From NCBI RefSeq assembly GCF_000143415.4, contig NW_003314273.1, positions 1,704,052 to 1,768,051 on the forward strand: 64,000 nt of DNA, given 5' to 3'. The notes under the pieces were generated by a model, which saw nothing but the letters and a program-made list of their open reading frames with translations, searched no databases and was not told the DNA's origin. Of this stretch, positions 1 to 9,949 are shown piece after piece (position 1 is the first letter of the stretch; every line of letters begins with the position of its first letter). The position numbers and the translations under genes are program-made. The stretch is from Selaginella moellendorffii. Its lineage: Eukaryota; Streptophyta; Lycopodiopsida; Selaginellales; Selaginellaceae.

Positions 1-262
1 CTGCCAGGTGACTGAACATGGCATTGACGTCTTCATGAGTGTGCCCAACCATGAGAAAGCCAAGTGTAACCGTTTCAAATATGCCTTTAGCAACAAGCAT
101 CGCCAAGTACGCGAAGACGTACATGTTTTTGTTCTCACTGCCAGCATTGTCTGTTTGGAGCAGAAGATGGGGTGGAAGGCCACATCGGCCGCAAGAACTT
201 CCTTGAGATTCTGCTTCGTTTGGATGAGGCTGTGCATTCACCGGGCGACCAGCCTCGTCGGA

Positions 263-284
263 ATGGCATGAGGCCTCATGTGAT
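263..284. repeat. 22-bp dispersed palindrome, copy 1
   Basis: Left arm ATGGCATG, centre AGGCCT, imperfect right arm CATGTGAT. It lies in the part of the minus-strand transposase-like gene where the reading frame is interrupted, so it may be intronic. Confidence 0.7.
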
Positions 285-319
285 AACCCTACAATCTGAC
301 GGCCAACATATTCACTGGG

Positions 320-341
320 ATGGCATGGGGCCCCACGCGAT
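320..341. repeat. 22-bp dispersed palindrome, copy 2
   Basis: Left arm ATGGCATG, centre GGGCCC, right arm CACGCGAT. It is 35 bp from copy 1 in the same interrupted part of the transposase-like gene. Confidence 0.65.
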
Positions 342-2166
342 ACTGCAAGCCTTTGCTCCTCCTCCAGCTGAACCCTGTATGGGGTTCGATCGACAAGGGC
401 CTTATGCAAGGGTTGGCCGTTCAGCTCAGTCTGCGCACTTTGCAGAGACCTTAAGTGTTTTGCTAGGGACGCAATCATCATGTTTGCACCTCCGCCACCC
501 CATAGAGGTATAAAGAAGTTCCCATAGTTCTGGGCACCATGCCCATGAGCGATTATGCCAAACAGAGACACAGGCAGCTGCATGGATGAAGAGATTGCCT
601 TGGGGGCAGGATTGAGTCGAGGTAAGCACGTCTTTTTCTGGTCCATTTTATCGTGGATGATGCAGAGGTAAGAGTCAGGTCTCTCCATGGAGAGAATCCT
701 GTTATGATAATATGCAGTCCTGCAGCTTCTCTGCTCGATGTTGTGGTCGAGCCGCCTTCTAACCAACGTCTCTCGCTCTTGAGCGATGCAAGAATTCTTC
801 GACAAAGCCATTTTGATAGCAGTGCACTCGTCACACTTTGAAAAGCTGGAGTACTTTCCTATACTCACATCCCTGAACCTATTGCTCCACAATCTACTAA
901 ATCTAGATTGGCTCAGCTTCCTGTAGCCATTACTCTGGAGTTCCCGATTCACATCTTCCAATATGGCCCCCTTGGTATACATGGAAGGGAGAACTCGTTG
1001 GGTGTCTCGAGTTCCATCTTCTAAGAGGCGGGTTTTATGTGGTTGCCGCTCACTACATGTCTCGACAAACCTCTTGAAGATTGCCACTCCATATACAACA
1101 TGACCCCTGGTTTTATGAGTACCGTCGTTCCCATGGACTGCCTATTGAACCCTTTGTTCCTCGAACTCAGTTTTGATTCTGTAGAATGTGGTTCGAGGGA
1201 CTCCATAAATGATTCTCCATGCCTTCATGCAGACCAAACCCCTCTGGAAGACCATGCCCCCCACCTGATGTTCTGAAGCATCAACAGATGACCGTAATGC
1301 CTCATACACAAAATTGCGAGCTGCCTTCCAGGACAATGTCTTGTATCTTGCTCTCTCCTCTTCAATAGCATCCCAATCAGCATGTTGACAGCACCTCCTC
1401 TTGCAACAAGCAACTGTCGAGACCATTCGAACCTCCATCGCCATTTTCTGCCTTTTCGGTTCGTTGCTCAGATCCCTTTGGCTGCGCTTTAGGAAGGTGT
1501 ACTTTCTTTTCCCATGAAGAGATGTTCTGTCATCAGTTGTAGTGGTGTTTGATTGTGAATCCTTCACATTCTCAAACACTAAGTGCCTCAATTTCCACCG
1601 CACAATGCTTCCAATAGTCAGACTGTTTTCTTCTGTGTCAACAACCTCTAAAATCGCAACTCCAATATCATCCTAGCCCAATTCTTGATTAGCAACCGCA
1701 TCTCTTGGATCGACAACTGTGGCTAAGCCCTCAGCTACCACCTCCCCCTCGGGGTTGTTTAGAAACACCTTTGCCTGAATCCATGTAGCACAGTTCTTAA
1801 GATCCACGGAGGGAACATGCGTCGCACTTGCGCTGTCCCCAACATCTGCTTTCTTCTGAAGATTTTTCAAGGCAACAACAACATTTACCCCGACGACCAT
1901 CTCTCCTCGTTCAATAGCGACCACATTCCCATCGAAGACAGTCTCTACTGATACAGCAGCATTGCCTTCCCTAAGCCTTTGACAGTGTATAACAAAGTTC
2001 CGATCCATAGACACAAGGGTCCCTTTTGCAACTCTCTTCCCACCATTCAAAATGTAAACCTTTTCCCCAACCCTGAAGGCCATTCTGAAAGTGTAGAAAA
2101 GAAGTTAAGACCATACAAAAAATGATTGGAGAATGGCCTAAATCATAACATACCAAACAACCTCAA

Positions 2167-2189
2167 TAGCATGAGGCCACATGCCATTA
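2167..2189. repeat. 22-bp dispersed palindrome, copy 3
   Basis: GCATGAGGCCACATGC core, one mismatch from a perfect palindrome. Confidence 0.75.
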
Positions 2190-2235
2190 TTCAAACATGC
2201 TATTGACACCCACGTGAAATTTCGCATTCACAAAA

Positions 2236-2257
2236 TTGGCATGAGGCCTCATGCCAT
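2236..2257. repeat. 22-bp dispersed palindrome, copy 4 (perfect core)
   Basis: Positions 2237-2256 read TGGCATGAGGCCTCATGCCA, a perfect 20-bp palindrome, taken here as the reference form of the family. Confidence 0.85.
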
Positions 2258-2332
2258 CTTGATAAACACACAGCTACAGGCAGGTAAAGAAACTATTGGC
2301 AATATGCTAGTGATGAACTTGCAAGCCCCAAG

Positions 2333-2354
2333 ATGGCATGAGCCCTCATACCAT
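2333..2354. repeat. 22-bp dispersed palindrome, copy 5
   Basis: ATGGCATGAGCCCTCATACCAT, 2-3 mismatches from the palindrome. Confidence 0.6.
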
Positions 2355-2369
2355 TAGTGGTACCGTAGT

Positions 2370-2525
2370 GCCGCTCGCACCACCGCAACTGCTCGTAGCG
2401 CCGCTCGCACAAACTGCCACTCGCATAAACTGCTGCTCGCAATGGCACTCGCAATGTGACAACCGCTCGTAGACGCATAAACCACAGCTCACAACGCCGC
2501 TTACACAAGCAGCGCTCACTGCGCT
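2370..2525. repeat. Degenerate CGCTCGCA-type repeat tract
   Basis: About 12 irregular repeats of CGCTCGCA / CACTCGCA / CGCTTACA spaced 10-25 bp. No regular period and no coding support. Confidence 0.5.
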
Positions 2526-2660
2526 CAGCGGAACCAAGAACACGGCGCACAAAAATGATAGACCTAGGAATGAGTTCAAGAATTCAAAAATAACACACGC
2601 TTGAACGTCACATCAAATCCTCTGACAAACCAGATCTTATGATTCCTCTGACAAATTTCA

Positions 2661-3790
2661 AACTGAGTAGCTTCTAGACTTTGTTGTCGGACGTTGAACT
2701 TTGTCATATCATGTCCTTGCCTCGATCCAGCTGTGCCATGTCAGTGATTCGAATTTTGCCATGCCATGTCAGCGATCCGCGCCAAGATTATTCGTCGTGT
2801 AAAGGAATAATCATGCTGTGTGTGTACGTCCATTTATGGCAATATAAGGCCACACGCCATTCAAAGAATAATGCTAGTCGAGCATTTTTTGGTGCATTTT
2901 TGGGTTCAAAATTGCATGAGCCTACACGCTATAAAGTTTACCTATACCAAAAATAGAAACAGCTTTATTTATTTGGGAATTTAAATCGTTGAGGCATTTT
3001 TAAACTTACAAACACATGCCCTACTTACATTCCTTTGGTTGCTTAAAATTCAAAAATATTATAAACCTTTCTTTTTACATTTTGAATGTTTTCAATTATG
3101 GTTTTTGATTTTAGCAGGACCAGCCTAGTAATCTATTTGCATCCCGTCATGTTTATAGCTAGCTTTCGTTTGTCCCCTTCACTAGCCTGAGATACATCTG
3201 CTCGGCATCTGCCTCTTACAGCATTTGCCTAGAAAGGGCATCTTTCTTCACGCAGCATTTGCCACATGTTTAGGGTTTAGGGTTTAGCAATTCAGTAGCT
3301 TGATAAACATGCAAATACAGAACTTGATGCAAAATCCTTTGATATGTCACAATGCCCCTAGGACCATAAACACATTTCAATAGAGAGGGTCCTTTCATTT
3401 CATAACTCTTTACATAGATCTTGGTGAAACCAGAGTTAGTGAAGTTGGTTTCTTGTGATCCCGCATCTGATTGTGATGTCCCTTTGCAGTGTCGATGGAA
3501 AGGTCAATGCACACCAAACTGTAGAATCTTGGAGCAAAATAACGGTCGGATCTATGGCAAATGCCCCTGAAACATTGTAAGGCTCGTGTGGTCTCATGTG
3601 GTGTCCGATCGAGATGCTTCTTTGCAGGGTCATCAAGAAGGACATTGTATACCATTCTTTATTTAGTTGAACATCTGGCATTTTTGGAAATACAAGATGC
3701 TTTGGAATATCCAATCATGCATGGTATAAATATAGCGAGGGTATTAAATGATATCTCAATCATGATCTTTCTTTTGGATTTTGTGTGCAT
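2661..3790. other. Intergenic stretch between the divergent genes
   Basis: No gene recognised. It holds two weak palindrome relatives (about 2837-2860 and 2911-2932) and a short plant-telomere-like run at 3269-3287. Small open frames at 3410-3806 lack recognisable motifs. Confidence 0.4.
3269..3287 (+). repeat. Short TTTAGGG telomere-like run
   Basis: TTTAGGGTTTAGGGTTTAG: two and a half units of the plant-type telomere repeat. Too short to indicate a chromosome end. Confidence 0.6.
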
Positions 3791-3793
3791 GCA

Positions 3794-3905
3794 GTCTGAG
3801 GAATGATGACGTTGCGGATTTCTTTTGGATTTCACGTGCATGCATGCGCGCGGCGATCCAGAAATTAATGGTGGTGCCCAAGTCCGAGGAATGATGACGT
3901 TGCGG
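3794..3905 (+). promoter_or_regulatory. Duplicated TGACG-bearing element upstream of the plus-strand gene
   Basis: GAGGAATGATGACGTTGCGG occurs at about 3798-3817 and again at about 3886-3905. TGACGT is the core recognised by plant bZIP/TGA-type factors. It lies about 420-520 bp upstream of the proposed start codon. A promoter role is inferred from position and duplication only. Confidence 0.35.
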
Positions 3906-4040
3906 GATTAACAACCGTTGTGACATTTCGCGCGTGTGAGGTTAGGTTTTGCATTTTGCTTCGTACTCGCGCTCGCATTGCGCTCCCACTCTTGATCACG
4001 CTCACATTCGCGCTCATCTACCTTCTCTACAGGTTTGTCG

Positions 4041-4112
4041 TGTGCATCGGCGTCCACTCGCGCTTGCATCACACTCACGCTCACATCGCGCTCGTGTGCA
4101 TCGGCGTCCACT
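4041..4112 (+). repeat. 18-bp direct repeat in the putative 5' leader
   Basis: TGTGCATCGGCGTCCACT is present at 4041-4058 and 4095-4112 within a CGCTCGCA/CACTC-rich stretch (3955-4115). It probably belongs to the 5' untranslated leader or promoter of the next gene. Confidence 0.5.
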
Positions 4113-4347
4113 TCAAAACACACCCAGTTTGTAACTTCGCCGCCAACTCCGCCGCCCACTCCGCCACCCACACGCAGCCCACTTGGCGTCCCGGGAGATT
4201 TCAGTGCCACTCTCCAACTGTAAGTGGCAGAGTAGCCTTGCTGCTACGATCCGCTGCACACACAGTGCACATTCGCCAGTGAGTCCGGCCTCGATTGTCA
4301 CGCCTCCATTCGGCTTCAAATGGTAAGTCTTTTAGGCCAAGTAGAAA

Positions 4348-4369
4348 ATGGCATGAGGCCACATGCCAT
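4348..4369. repeat. 22-bp dispersed palindrome, copy 6 (intron 1)
   Basis: ATGGCATG arm, centre AGGCCA, CATGCCAT arm. One mismatch from perfect. Confidence 0.8.
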
Positions 4370-4424
4370 TCAGTAGCAACATTGGCATGCACCGATTGGG
4401 CTCTCGAGTGCAGTCCGGTTACAG

Positions 4425-4446
4425 ATGGTGTGTAGCCTCACGCCAT
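4425..4446. repeat. 22-bp dispersed palindrome, copy 7 (intron 1)
   Basis: ATGGTGTG arm, centre TAGCCT, CACGCCAT arm. Confidence 0.65.
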
Positions 4447-4483
4447 CTTAGGATGCAGCCTCAAGACATCTGATGCAGTGGTG

Positions 4484-4505
4484 AATGGCGTGTGGCCTCA
4501 TGTTA
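4484..4505. repeat. 22-bp dispersed palindrome, copy 8 (intron 1)
   Basis: ATGGCGTG arm, centre TGGCCT, degenerate CATGTTAT arm. Confidence 0.6.
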
Positions 4506-4561
4506 TTTCCAGCTGCTAGCTTTTCATCTGTCAGCTCTAATTGTTGTGCATTTCTGAACAG

Positions 4562-5739
4562 GCAAGGAATTGCGTTCTTCTTCCAACCACTGTCAATGTG
4601 GATGCAGAGAAGGGGGAGGAGCTCACCAGTTGGACTTTCGGGATGGAAGGCGAGGATCTGAGGCTGTACAACACAGATGGTGGGAGAAAAGAATGCATGG
4701 GGATCCTCATCCAAGTGACAAACACTCCATGTAGTTCCATGCAAGAATATGGACTGGCACTTGTGGTAGAGACAGTGTCTGCCTTCAAGATCCACCTTGC
4801 ACATCCTAGCGGCTTCCCAGAGGGGGGCAGCGGCTATGAGGAATTCCTAGAGGGAGCTAGGGAGAGGTTGTCCAGGAGGCCCACAATTTCAAAGACGCTG
4901 CAGGTCTATGAAGATCACATGGAATCCACGGACCTCACCTACGGCGATGTTCAAAAACTATATTCCAACATTGAGCCGTTGAGAGTGATTGCAGTTCGCG
5001 AAGCGAAGGGGAAGGGGGTCGATCTGGAAACTACCCCGAAGCAGAAAAGGGTGGTCAAGCTCAAGCCGACGTCCGACTCTCCTACTCCAAAAAAGAAGCT
5101 ACTCGGTGATGCCATTGCCTCGGGTTCGAACACTACACCCACCAAAAAGAAGAGCCGCAAAGAGCAGAAAGAGCAAGAAGAGGCAGCAAAAATCGTCGCA
5201 GATAATAGTACTTGTTACTATTCCAACAAAGTATATACAATCGACGTGAGCCACATCGACATCCAAAGCAAATACAACCATAGGCTAGTATCTGATGAGT
5301 GGGTGGAGAAACTGAAGCAGAAGACGCTGGCAAGTCCAGTAACACCCGACATCGCAGACGTGATCCCCTACTACCGAACAATGAAGGGCGAGACGAGGTT
5401 TCCAGACTTGATCAATAGGAAGGTGTTGGACGATCAGAACATCTGGTTCTATGCCGTCTCCGGGCAGCATTCTAGCTTGGCGATGCAAGAGATAGTTGTG
5501 GATATTATGGTGGGCGAGGAGGTGAAGAAAGTCTTCAAGACAAGAGTTGTCCTCCTGATAAAAGGCAACTCGCCCTTCCGATCTATCATATACATCTCCC
5601 ACGTGCAGAATGTCAAGCAAGAAACGTGCTACAAATCGGGTCTGCACGAGACATTGGCATGAACACGGAAGCTCTGGGTTCAACTAAAGAAGCCACAAAA
5701 CCAGGACAAGGACGTGCACTAGCAACTAGCGCCTGGTAG
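4562..5739 (+). pseudogene. Exon 2: uncharacterised N-terminal region, possible ParB-like motif
   Basis: About 390 codons. A conserved-looking opening (LRLYNTDGGRKECMGILIQV) is followed by a Lys-rich linker (KKKLLGD...PTKKKSRKEQKEQEE, about residues 175-225), which may be a nuclear localisation signal. The C-terminal part contains WFYAVSGQHSSLAMQEIV, which faintly recalls the GQHR box of ParB/sulfiredoxin-fold nuclease domains; this is a weak, motif-only resemblance. The main frame meets TGA at 5660-5662. The adjacent frame is open from about 5659 to a TAG at 5737, directly before donor GTAAGC, and is the one in phase with exon 3, so a one-base indel just upstream of 5660 is inferred. Confidence 0.5.
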
Positions 5740-5760
5740 GTAAGCCTCGTTGCATGTGGC

Positions 5761-5782
5761 ATAGCATGTGGCCTCACGCCAT
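5761..5782. repeat. 22-bp dispersed palindrome, copy 9 (54-bp intron 5740-5793)
   Basis: ATAGCATG arm, centre TGGCCT, CACGCCAT arm. The acceptor AG follows 11 bp downstream. Confidence 0.75.
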
Positions 5783-5793
5783 TTCCATTGCAG

Positions 5794-7117
5794 GAATTCT
5801 CGAGTCTTCTCTCGAAAACACTGGGGGTCAATGACACACTCAGCATCCATAACATTCTACTCGCGACAAAAGTTGTTTTTGACAAATGGGTAGATGTGCT
5901 GAGGAGGTACCATGACGGGGAGTTGCTAAACTCAATGGGTGTGGAGGACGGCCGGAAGCCCAATGATTTGAAGCTCAATGCCTTGCGTTTCTCGCGGTCT
6001 CTAGACGACGACGACCTTCTGACATTGGCTAATGCTCTTCTACGTGGTGAGGTAGTCTTCAACAAGACCAAAATAACTCCCGGCCATATTGTGACATACG
6101 AGGACTTGTGCACGACTCTAAAAGCTCGTGTGCTATTGAAGGATTGGATCTTCGAGCAAGTGGCCATGGAGAGGGTGAGCATCGACACCACGCAAGAGAT
6201 GATGGAAGCGCTGGAGTTGTCAAATGAAGACATCGACGAGTACATGAAAGGGGCCCCCAAGTTCATCGATCTGCTGCGGGATGCCACGAAAAGTAAAGCT
6301 GAGAAGTTGGATCAGTATCCAAATTTCATTAAGAGGGATGTCGACCGCCGGCTTCAGAAACAGCTCGACCCCGCAGCAGAGGCCTATCGAGAACCTTACC
6401 GGGTATACGTGAATTCGGATGAGGATCAAAGGTGGAGGAGCATCATTTCCCGCGGAGATGAGCAGGTCAAGAACATCTTTTGTGTGATGGACTTCACAAA
6501 CGAGGAGATCACTCATGCAGATGAAGTCAGCTCCATCATTGACTTAATGGTGGGATGTGCGGAGGTGGAATCTTCAGTCCACTATATGATCTACGACTCC
6601 GAATCCTATCACAAGTTCTGGAAGGCCTTGAACGAGGTGAAGGCTCGGTTGAAAGGCAAGGAGATGCGGGAGATCCATGGGATAATGGCTAAGAAGAAGA
6701 TACCGACGAATGTTCGCATCTTCACACTCGCCCTTGTTATTGGTCCTGCAGCAGAGTGGGATTGGAGTGACTTCCCAGCTTCGTTCGACAAGGCCGATCG
6801 AATTGATCTGAGGGAGGTCAATTTACCCGTGCCTGAGGAACTGAAGACGGCTATGGAGCTTTCGAATCCAGAGAAAGCTCTAGGTGCAGCATGGGAAATG
6901 CTCAGCTGGGTCTTCAATGCAATAGCGAGTGGGTCACCTGCTTTCGACTCCAAGGGCAAATGCGTTGTCGAGTACAACTGTGGCGGACTATTCTTTCGAG
7001 CCGCACTACTCAAGGGTGTCCTGTGTGTTGCGGTGACAAACTCCATTGAAGAGGTGACTTCAATGGAGCATATAATTACAGTTGCCAAAGAAAAACAGTA
7101 TCTTCTCTACGAACCTG
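5794..7117 (+). pseudogene. Exon 3: long open exon of unknown function
   Basis: Uninterrupted for 441 codons with balanced composition, so probably a genuine former coding exon. No domain recognised. Features are an acidic N-terminal third, a possible Asp/Glu-Arg-rich helical middle (residues 170-280), and a C-terminal part ending TNSIEEVTSMEHIITVAKE. It follows a 54-bp intron and ends at donor GTGAGT (7118). Confidence 0.6.
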
Positions 7118-7254
7118 GTGAGTACGCACTTTAAGTTTAAATGTTATCTCACAAGCTCTGTATGCAAGAGCGTGGCCACCCCTAGATGCTGAAACGGCGT
7201 TAACAGCTACTGTTGAAGATACCCATGTTGGGCCGAGCTCACAACCTGCACAAG

Positions 7255-7292
7255 GTAAGGCCACGTGAGGCCTCACGCCATTTTGATTATAG
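7255..7292 (+). other. 38-bp intron almost entirely palindrome
   Basis: GTAAGG donor and TTATAG acceptor flank the palindrome at 7260-7281. Removing the 38 bp joins two phase-1 exons in frame (GAT, Asp). Confidence 0.65.
7260..7281. repeat. 22-bp dispersed palindrome, copy 10
   Basis: CACGTGAGGCCTCACG core. It begins 5 bases after the 5' splice site and ends 11 bases before the 3' one. Confidence 0.8.
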
Positions 7293-7400
7293 ATCGTTGT
7301 GAATATTCAGACACGAGGACTGAAAAGCGCACTGGTGGCGCGTTGAAGAAGGACAAACAGACAAGCAATAGGAAAAAAGGAGGTACAAATTATATTTGCA

Positions 7401-7422
7401 CTGGTGTGTGGTCTCATGCCAT
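7401..7422. repeat. 22-bp dispersed palindrome, copy 11 (49-bp intron 7383-7431)
   Basis: CTGGTGTG arm, centre TGGTCT, CATGCCAT arm. Acceptor cttgcag is 9 bp downstream. Confidence 0.7.
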
Positions 7423-7591
7423 TCCTTGCAGGAGACACTTCTTCAAAGGCAAAACAGGCAAGCACCAGCCAAGCTCAAACTGACAGTGGTCATAAAAAGC
7501 GAAAGCACGTTGGATAGTCGTCGGGATCAGAGGCGTTTGATTCGAAAAGGAAGAAGGGCAACGAAAAGATGATAGGTAATGCCTCGCGGTT

Positions 7592-7613
7592 ATGGCATGT
7601 GTGCTCATGCCAT
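7592..7613. repeat. 22-bp dispersed palindrome, copy 12 (47-bp intron 7576-7622)
   Basis: ATGGCATG arm, centre TGTGCT, CATGCCAT arm. Acceptor cattgcag is immediately downstream. Confidence 0.8.
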
Positions 7614-7928
7614 TCATTGCAGATCAAGGGCTGAGTGAAAGCAACCAGTCACCACCTCCTGACTCAGATTCCTATGGCGGACTCCCCTTCCCCAATCTCA
7701 ATGGAGAGGTACAATGGATGAGGGATGCTTTTGAAGTCAGGGCCACGTTTTTCTCATCTCGTCGTCTTCGAAGGGTGCAAGAACGTGCAGAAACCATGTT
7801 AAGACAGTCGGGTGAGGATACGGTCCTAGGTCACGCACTAAAACAGGCTATGGATGTCTTGTATTTTGAGATGGAGACTCGGCCAGATGATTTTCCCAAG
7901 ATGGTCCTAGAAGAACAAGCCATCCAGC

Positions 7929-9044
7929 TGTAAGCGACTAATTTTTCCATTCTACTTTAGTCACTTAACCACACCTCCGACCACTTGGAGGAGTCTCATT
8001 CACAACCTCCATAAGTCCAACTTAGGACTTGGGGCTTGCTAGCCCCGAGAATGGCATCCATGCCACTCAACCTTAGCACTTGGTCCAAGTGCTCCACGTG
8101 TCCGATCCCATGATCGACACCCCAAGGTACCACCAACGTATCGGCCCGTTACGCTAAGGCCATGCCCAATTACCTTGGTCACACTGGTGGTCCAACACCA
8201 CCTGCATTCCAATCCCGTCTCTCAAAGACTGGGTCATCCGTCCATGAGGGATCATCCCAGATCCACTCCTTAACATCCTTAGGATGCCTACAGACATGGG
8301 GAATAGCCTTCCCCAATATCTCTGTTCCGGTCCCCACCAAGTCCCTTTCTGTCCTTGGCTATGTTCGCCAACACTGCCACTGGATCAAGGCCCACCGGCC
8401 CTACCACTAAGTCCCACTATCCTCGAGGACTTCCTCACTGTGTGACTGTGTCCTTGGTCACCCCACCAGAGGGCTACCCCTCTTCCTTTCCATAGTCTGG
8501 GACTTTGGGACACCATTTCGGAACACCGTGGCCTTACGCGAGCCACCTGGGTACTCTCCCCACCTTTCGCCTTTAAGTGCTCTAGCCATGGGCTTAGAGC
8601 GAGGTTCCGTTGAGCCACGCCTGGTATCCAAGTAGGTAGTGCCACCCACACTTGGACTGGGAGCATCGGCCAGTCGATCTCCCGGGGGAACTAGAGCCGG
8701 CTCTTGAACACTTCACCAAGCTACCCCGCTTGTCGGTCTGTGTTCACTCTAGTCTTGGACTTCCCAGTGGGCAGCTCATCACCCAACACTGGTTCCGGCC
8801 TTCCTGGGCCAAACTGGCCTTTCCTGGCCAAACTGGCTCCACTGCAGTCCTCCCCCTTACTATACTTTTGGAGCTCACCAAACCCCCCAGGGTCTGGGAG
8901 ACGAACGCTTTGGGCTTTCACCCTCTCAGGCTCCGGACTCGGACTCGGACTCGGACTCGGACTCGGACTCGGACTCGGACTCGGATTCGGACTCGGACTC
9001 GGCCTCGGGCTCGGTCTCGGCCTTGGCCTCGGTCTCGGTCCCGA

Positions 9045-9076
<32 letters not shown>

Positions 9077-9698
9077 CCGGTCTCGGTCTCGGTCTCGACT
9101 TCGGACTCCATCTCGGACTCCATCTCAGACTCCATCTCGGACTCCATCTCGGACTCCATCTCGGACTCCATCTCGGGTCCATCTCGGGTCCATCTCGGAC
9201 TCCATCTCGGGTCCATCTCGGACTCCATCTCGGACTCCATCTCGGGTCCATCTCGGACTCCATCTCGGACTCCATTTCGGGTCCATCTCGGGTCCACCTC
9301 GGACTCCATCTCGGACTCCATCTCGGACTCCATCTCGGGTCCATCTCGGACTCCACTTCGGACTCCAACTCGGGTCCATCTCGGGTCCACCTCGGACTCC
9401 ACTTCGGACTCCATCTCGGGTCCATCTCGGACTCCACTTCGGACTCCAACTCGGGTCCATCTCGGACTCTCCCACGTGTCATGTGTTGGTCCTTTTGGGT
9501 CCCTTTTTGGAGCCTCGCCTTTTGCTCGCTTCGTGCTCGTTCCTTGAGCACTTCGTTGGGAGTTCCACTCCTGCTCTTGACTTTTCAAGTCGGAGCTTTT
9601 GGTCCAAACGTGTTACGCTCGTTTGGCTCTCGCTTCGGCCACTACCACGTGGCGCCCTTCCGGCTCCACTTTGGGGCCTAGGGATTTTGTGTCTCACA
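7929..9698 (-). mobile_element. Solo LTR of family A, inserted in an exon
   Basis: The plus strand runs TGTAAGCGAC...TCTCACA, so the LTR is in minus orientation. It is flanked by the 5-bp duplication CCAGC (7924-7928 and 9699-9703). Its 1770 bp match the 1786-bp LTRs of the complete A element at 47352-55037. Removing the LTR plus one duplication rejoins the flanking exon in frame through to the donor at 9950. Low-complexity GGACTC/GGTCTC arrays occupy about 8932-9475. Long open frames across the arrays on both strands are by-products of repeat units that are multiples of three. Confidence 0.9.
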
Positions 9699-9703
9699 CC
9701 AGC

Positions 9704-9949
9704 CTGAGCAGCCTATGGAAGAAATGCAAGAGGGGGATGAGGAGCCAGAGAAAGATAATGAGTAGGAAGAGCAGAAGGACGAAGAGGAGGACAAAGAAGA
9801 GGAGGATGAAGAAGAGGAGGACGAAGAGGACTTGGATGGTCCTCACAATGGTGACGATCACAATAACGACGACGACGATGATGACGACGATGGCCAGCCT
9901 GAGGTGGCCAAAGAGCAGCGGAGGAAGGTCATACAAGACAAACCATCAG
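9704..9949 (+). pseudogene. Second half of the interrupted exon: acidic linker
   Basis: It continues the frame left at 7928. It encodes a strongly acidic segment (long runs of Glu and Asp, including eight consecutive Asp near 9870-9890) with one in-frame TAG at 9763-9765. It ends KPSG at donor GTAAAT. Acidic tracts of this kind often act as flexible or histone/RNA-binding linkers, but no function is assigned. Confidence 0.6.

Larger units (their letters stand above)
1..2084 (-). pseudogene. DDE-type transposase-like gene, truncated by window edge
   Basis: Reading the minus strand from an ATG at 2083, one frame stays open to about 305 apart from in-frame TAG codons at 1673-1675 and 1142-1144. 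The N-terminal 160 residues hold two copies of a VYILN..KRVAKGTLVSMD-type module, resembling the En/Spm transposase-associated (Transposase_23-like) domain. Next comes a Cys-rich segment (CCKRRCCQ) and a helix-turn-helix-like stretch (CMKAWRIIYGVPRTTFYRIK). After that are CIIHDKMDQKKT, then (at 30-100) LLQTDNAGSENKN and GHTHEDVN. These spaced D, D-N and GHTHED motifs match an uncharacterised RNase-H-fold transposase-like family I know from algal, plant and animal genomes. The ATG directly follows a splice-acceptor-like ctttcag, so an upstream exon is likely. Boundaries around 200-340, where two palindromes lie, are unresolved. The TAG codons suggest a dead copy. The family call is by motif only. 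Confidence 0.6.
2085..2660 (-). other. 5' region / introns of the transposase-like gene
   Basis: On the minus strand this leads into the first recognisable exon through a pyrimidine-rich acceptor ending at 2085. It holds three palindrome copies (2167-2189, 2236-2257, 2333-2354) and a degenerate CGCTCGCA-rich tract. I could not define coding exons here. Confidence 0.4.
4323..4561 (+). other. Intron 1 of the FCP1-like gene with three palindromes
   Basis: Donor GTAAGT follows an ATG at 4320-4322. The acceptor is ...tctgaacag at 4561. Splicing joins ATG to the open frame that starts GCA AGG AAT. At 239 bp it is the longest intron of the gene and carries palindromes at 4348, 4425 and 4484. Confidence 0.6.

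Noticed and set aside
3269-3287. TTTAGGG run as evidence of a chromosome end
   Set aside because: Only about 2.5 units, inside intergenic sequence between two genes.
8050-8070. TGGCATNNATGCCA in the A LTR as another member of the 22-bp palindrome family
   Set aside because: It shares the outer TGGCAT but lacks the GAGGCCTC-type centre, is a fixed part of the LTR, and is not near splice sites.
8652-9707. Long open frames (up to 351 codons) rich in Arg-Thr/Arg-Ser or Gly-Leu in the solo LTR
   Set aside because: They are produced by hexamer arrays open in several frames on both strands, and they recur at every A-family LTR with no conserved start or codon bias.
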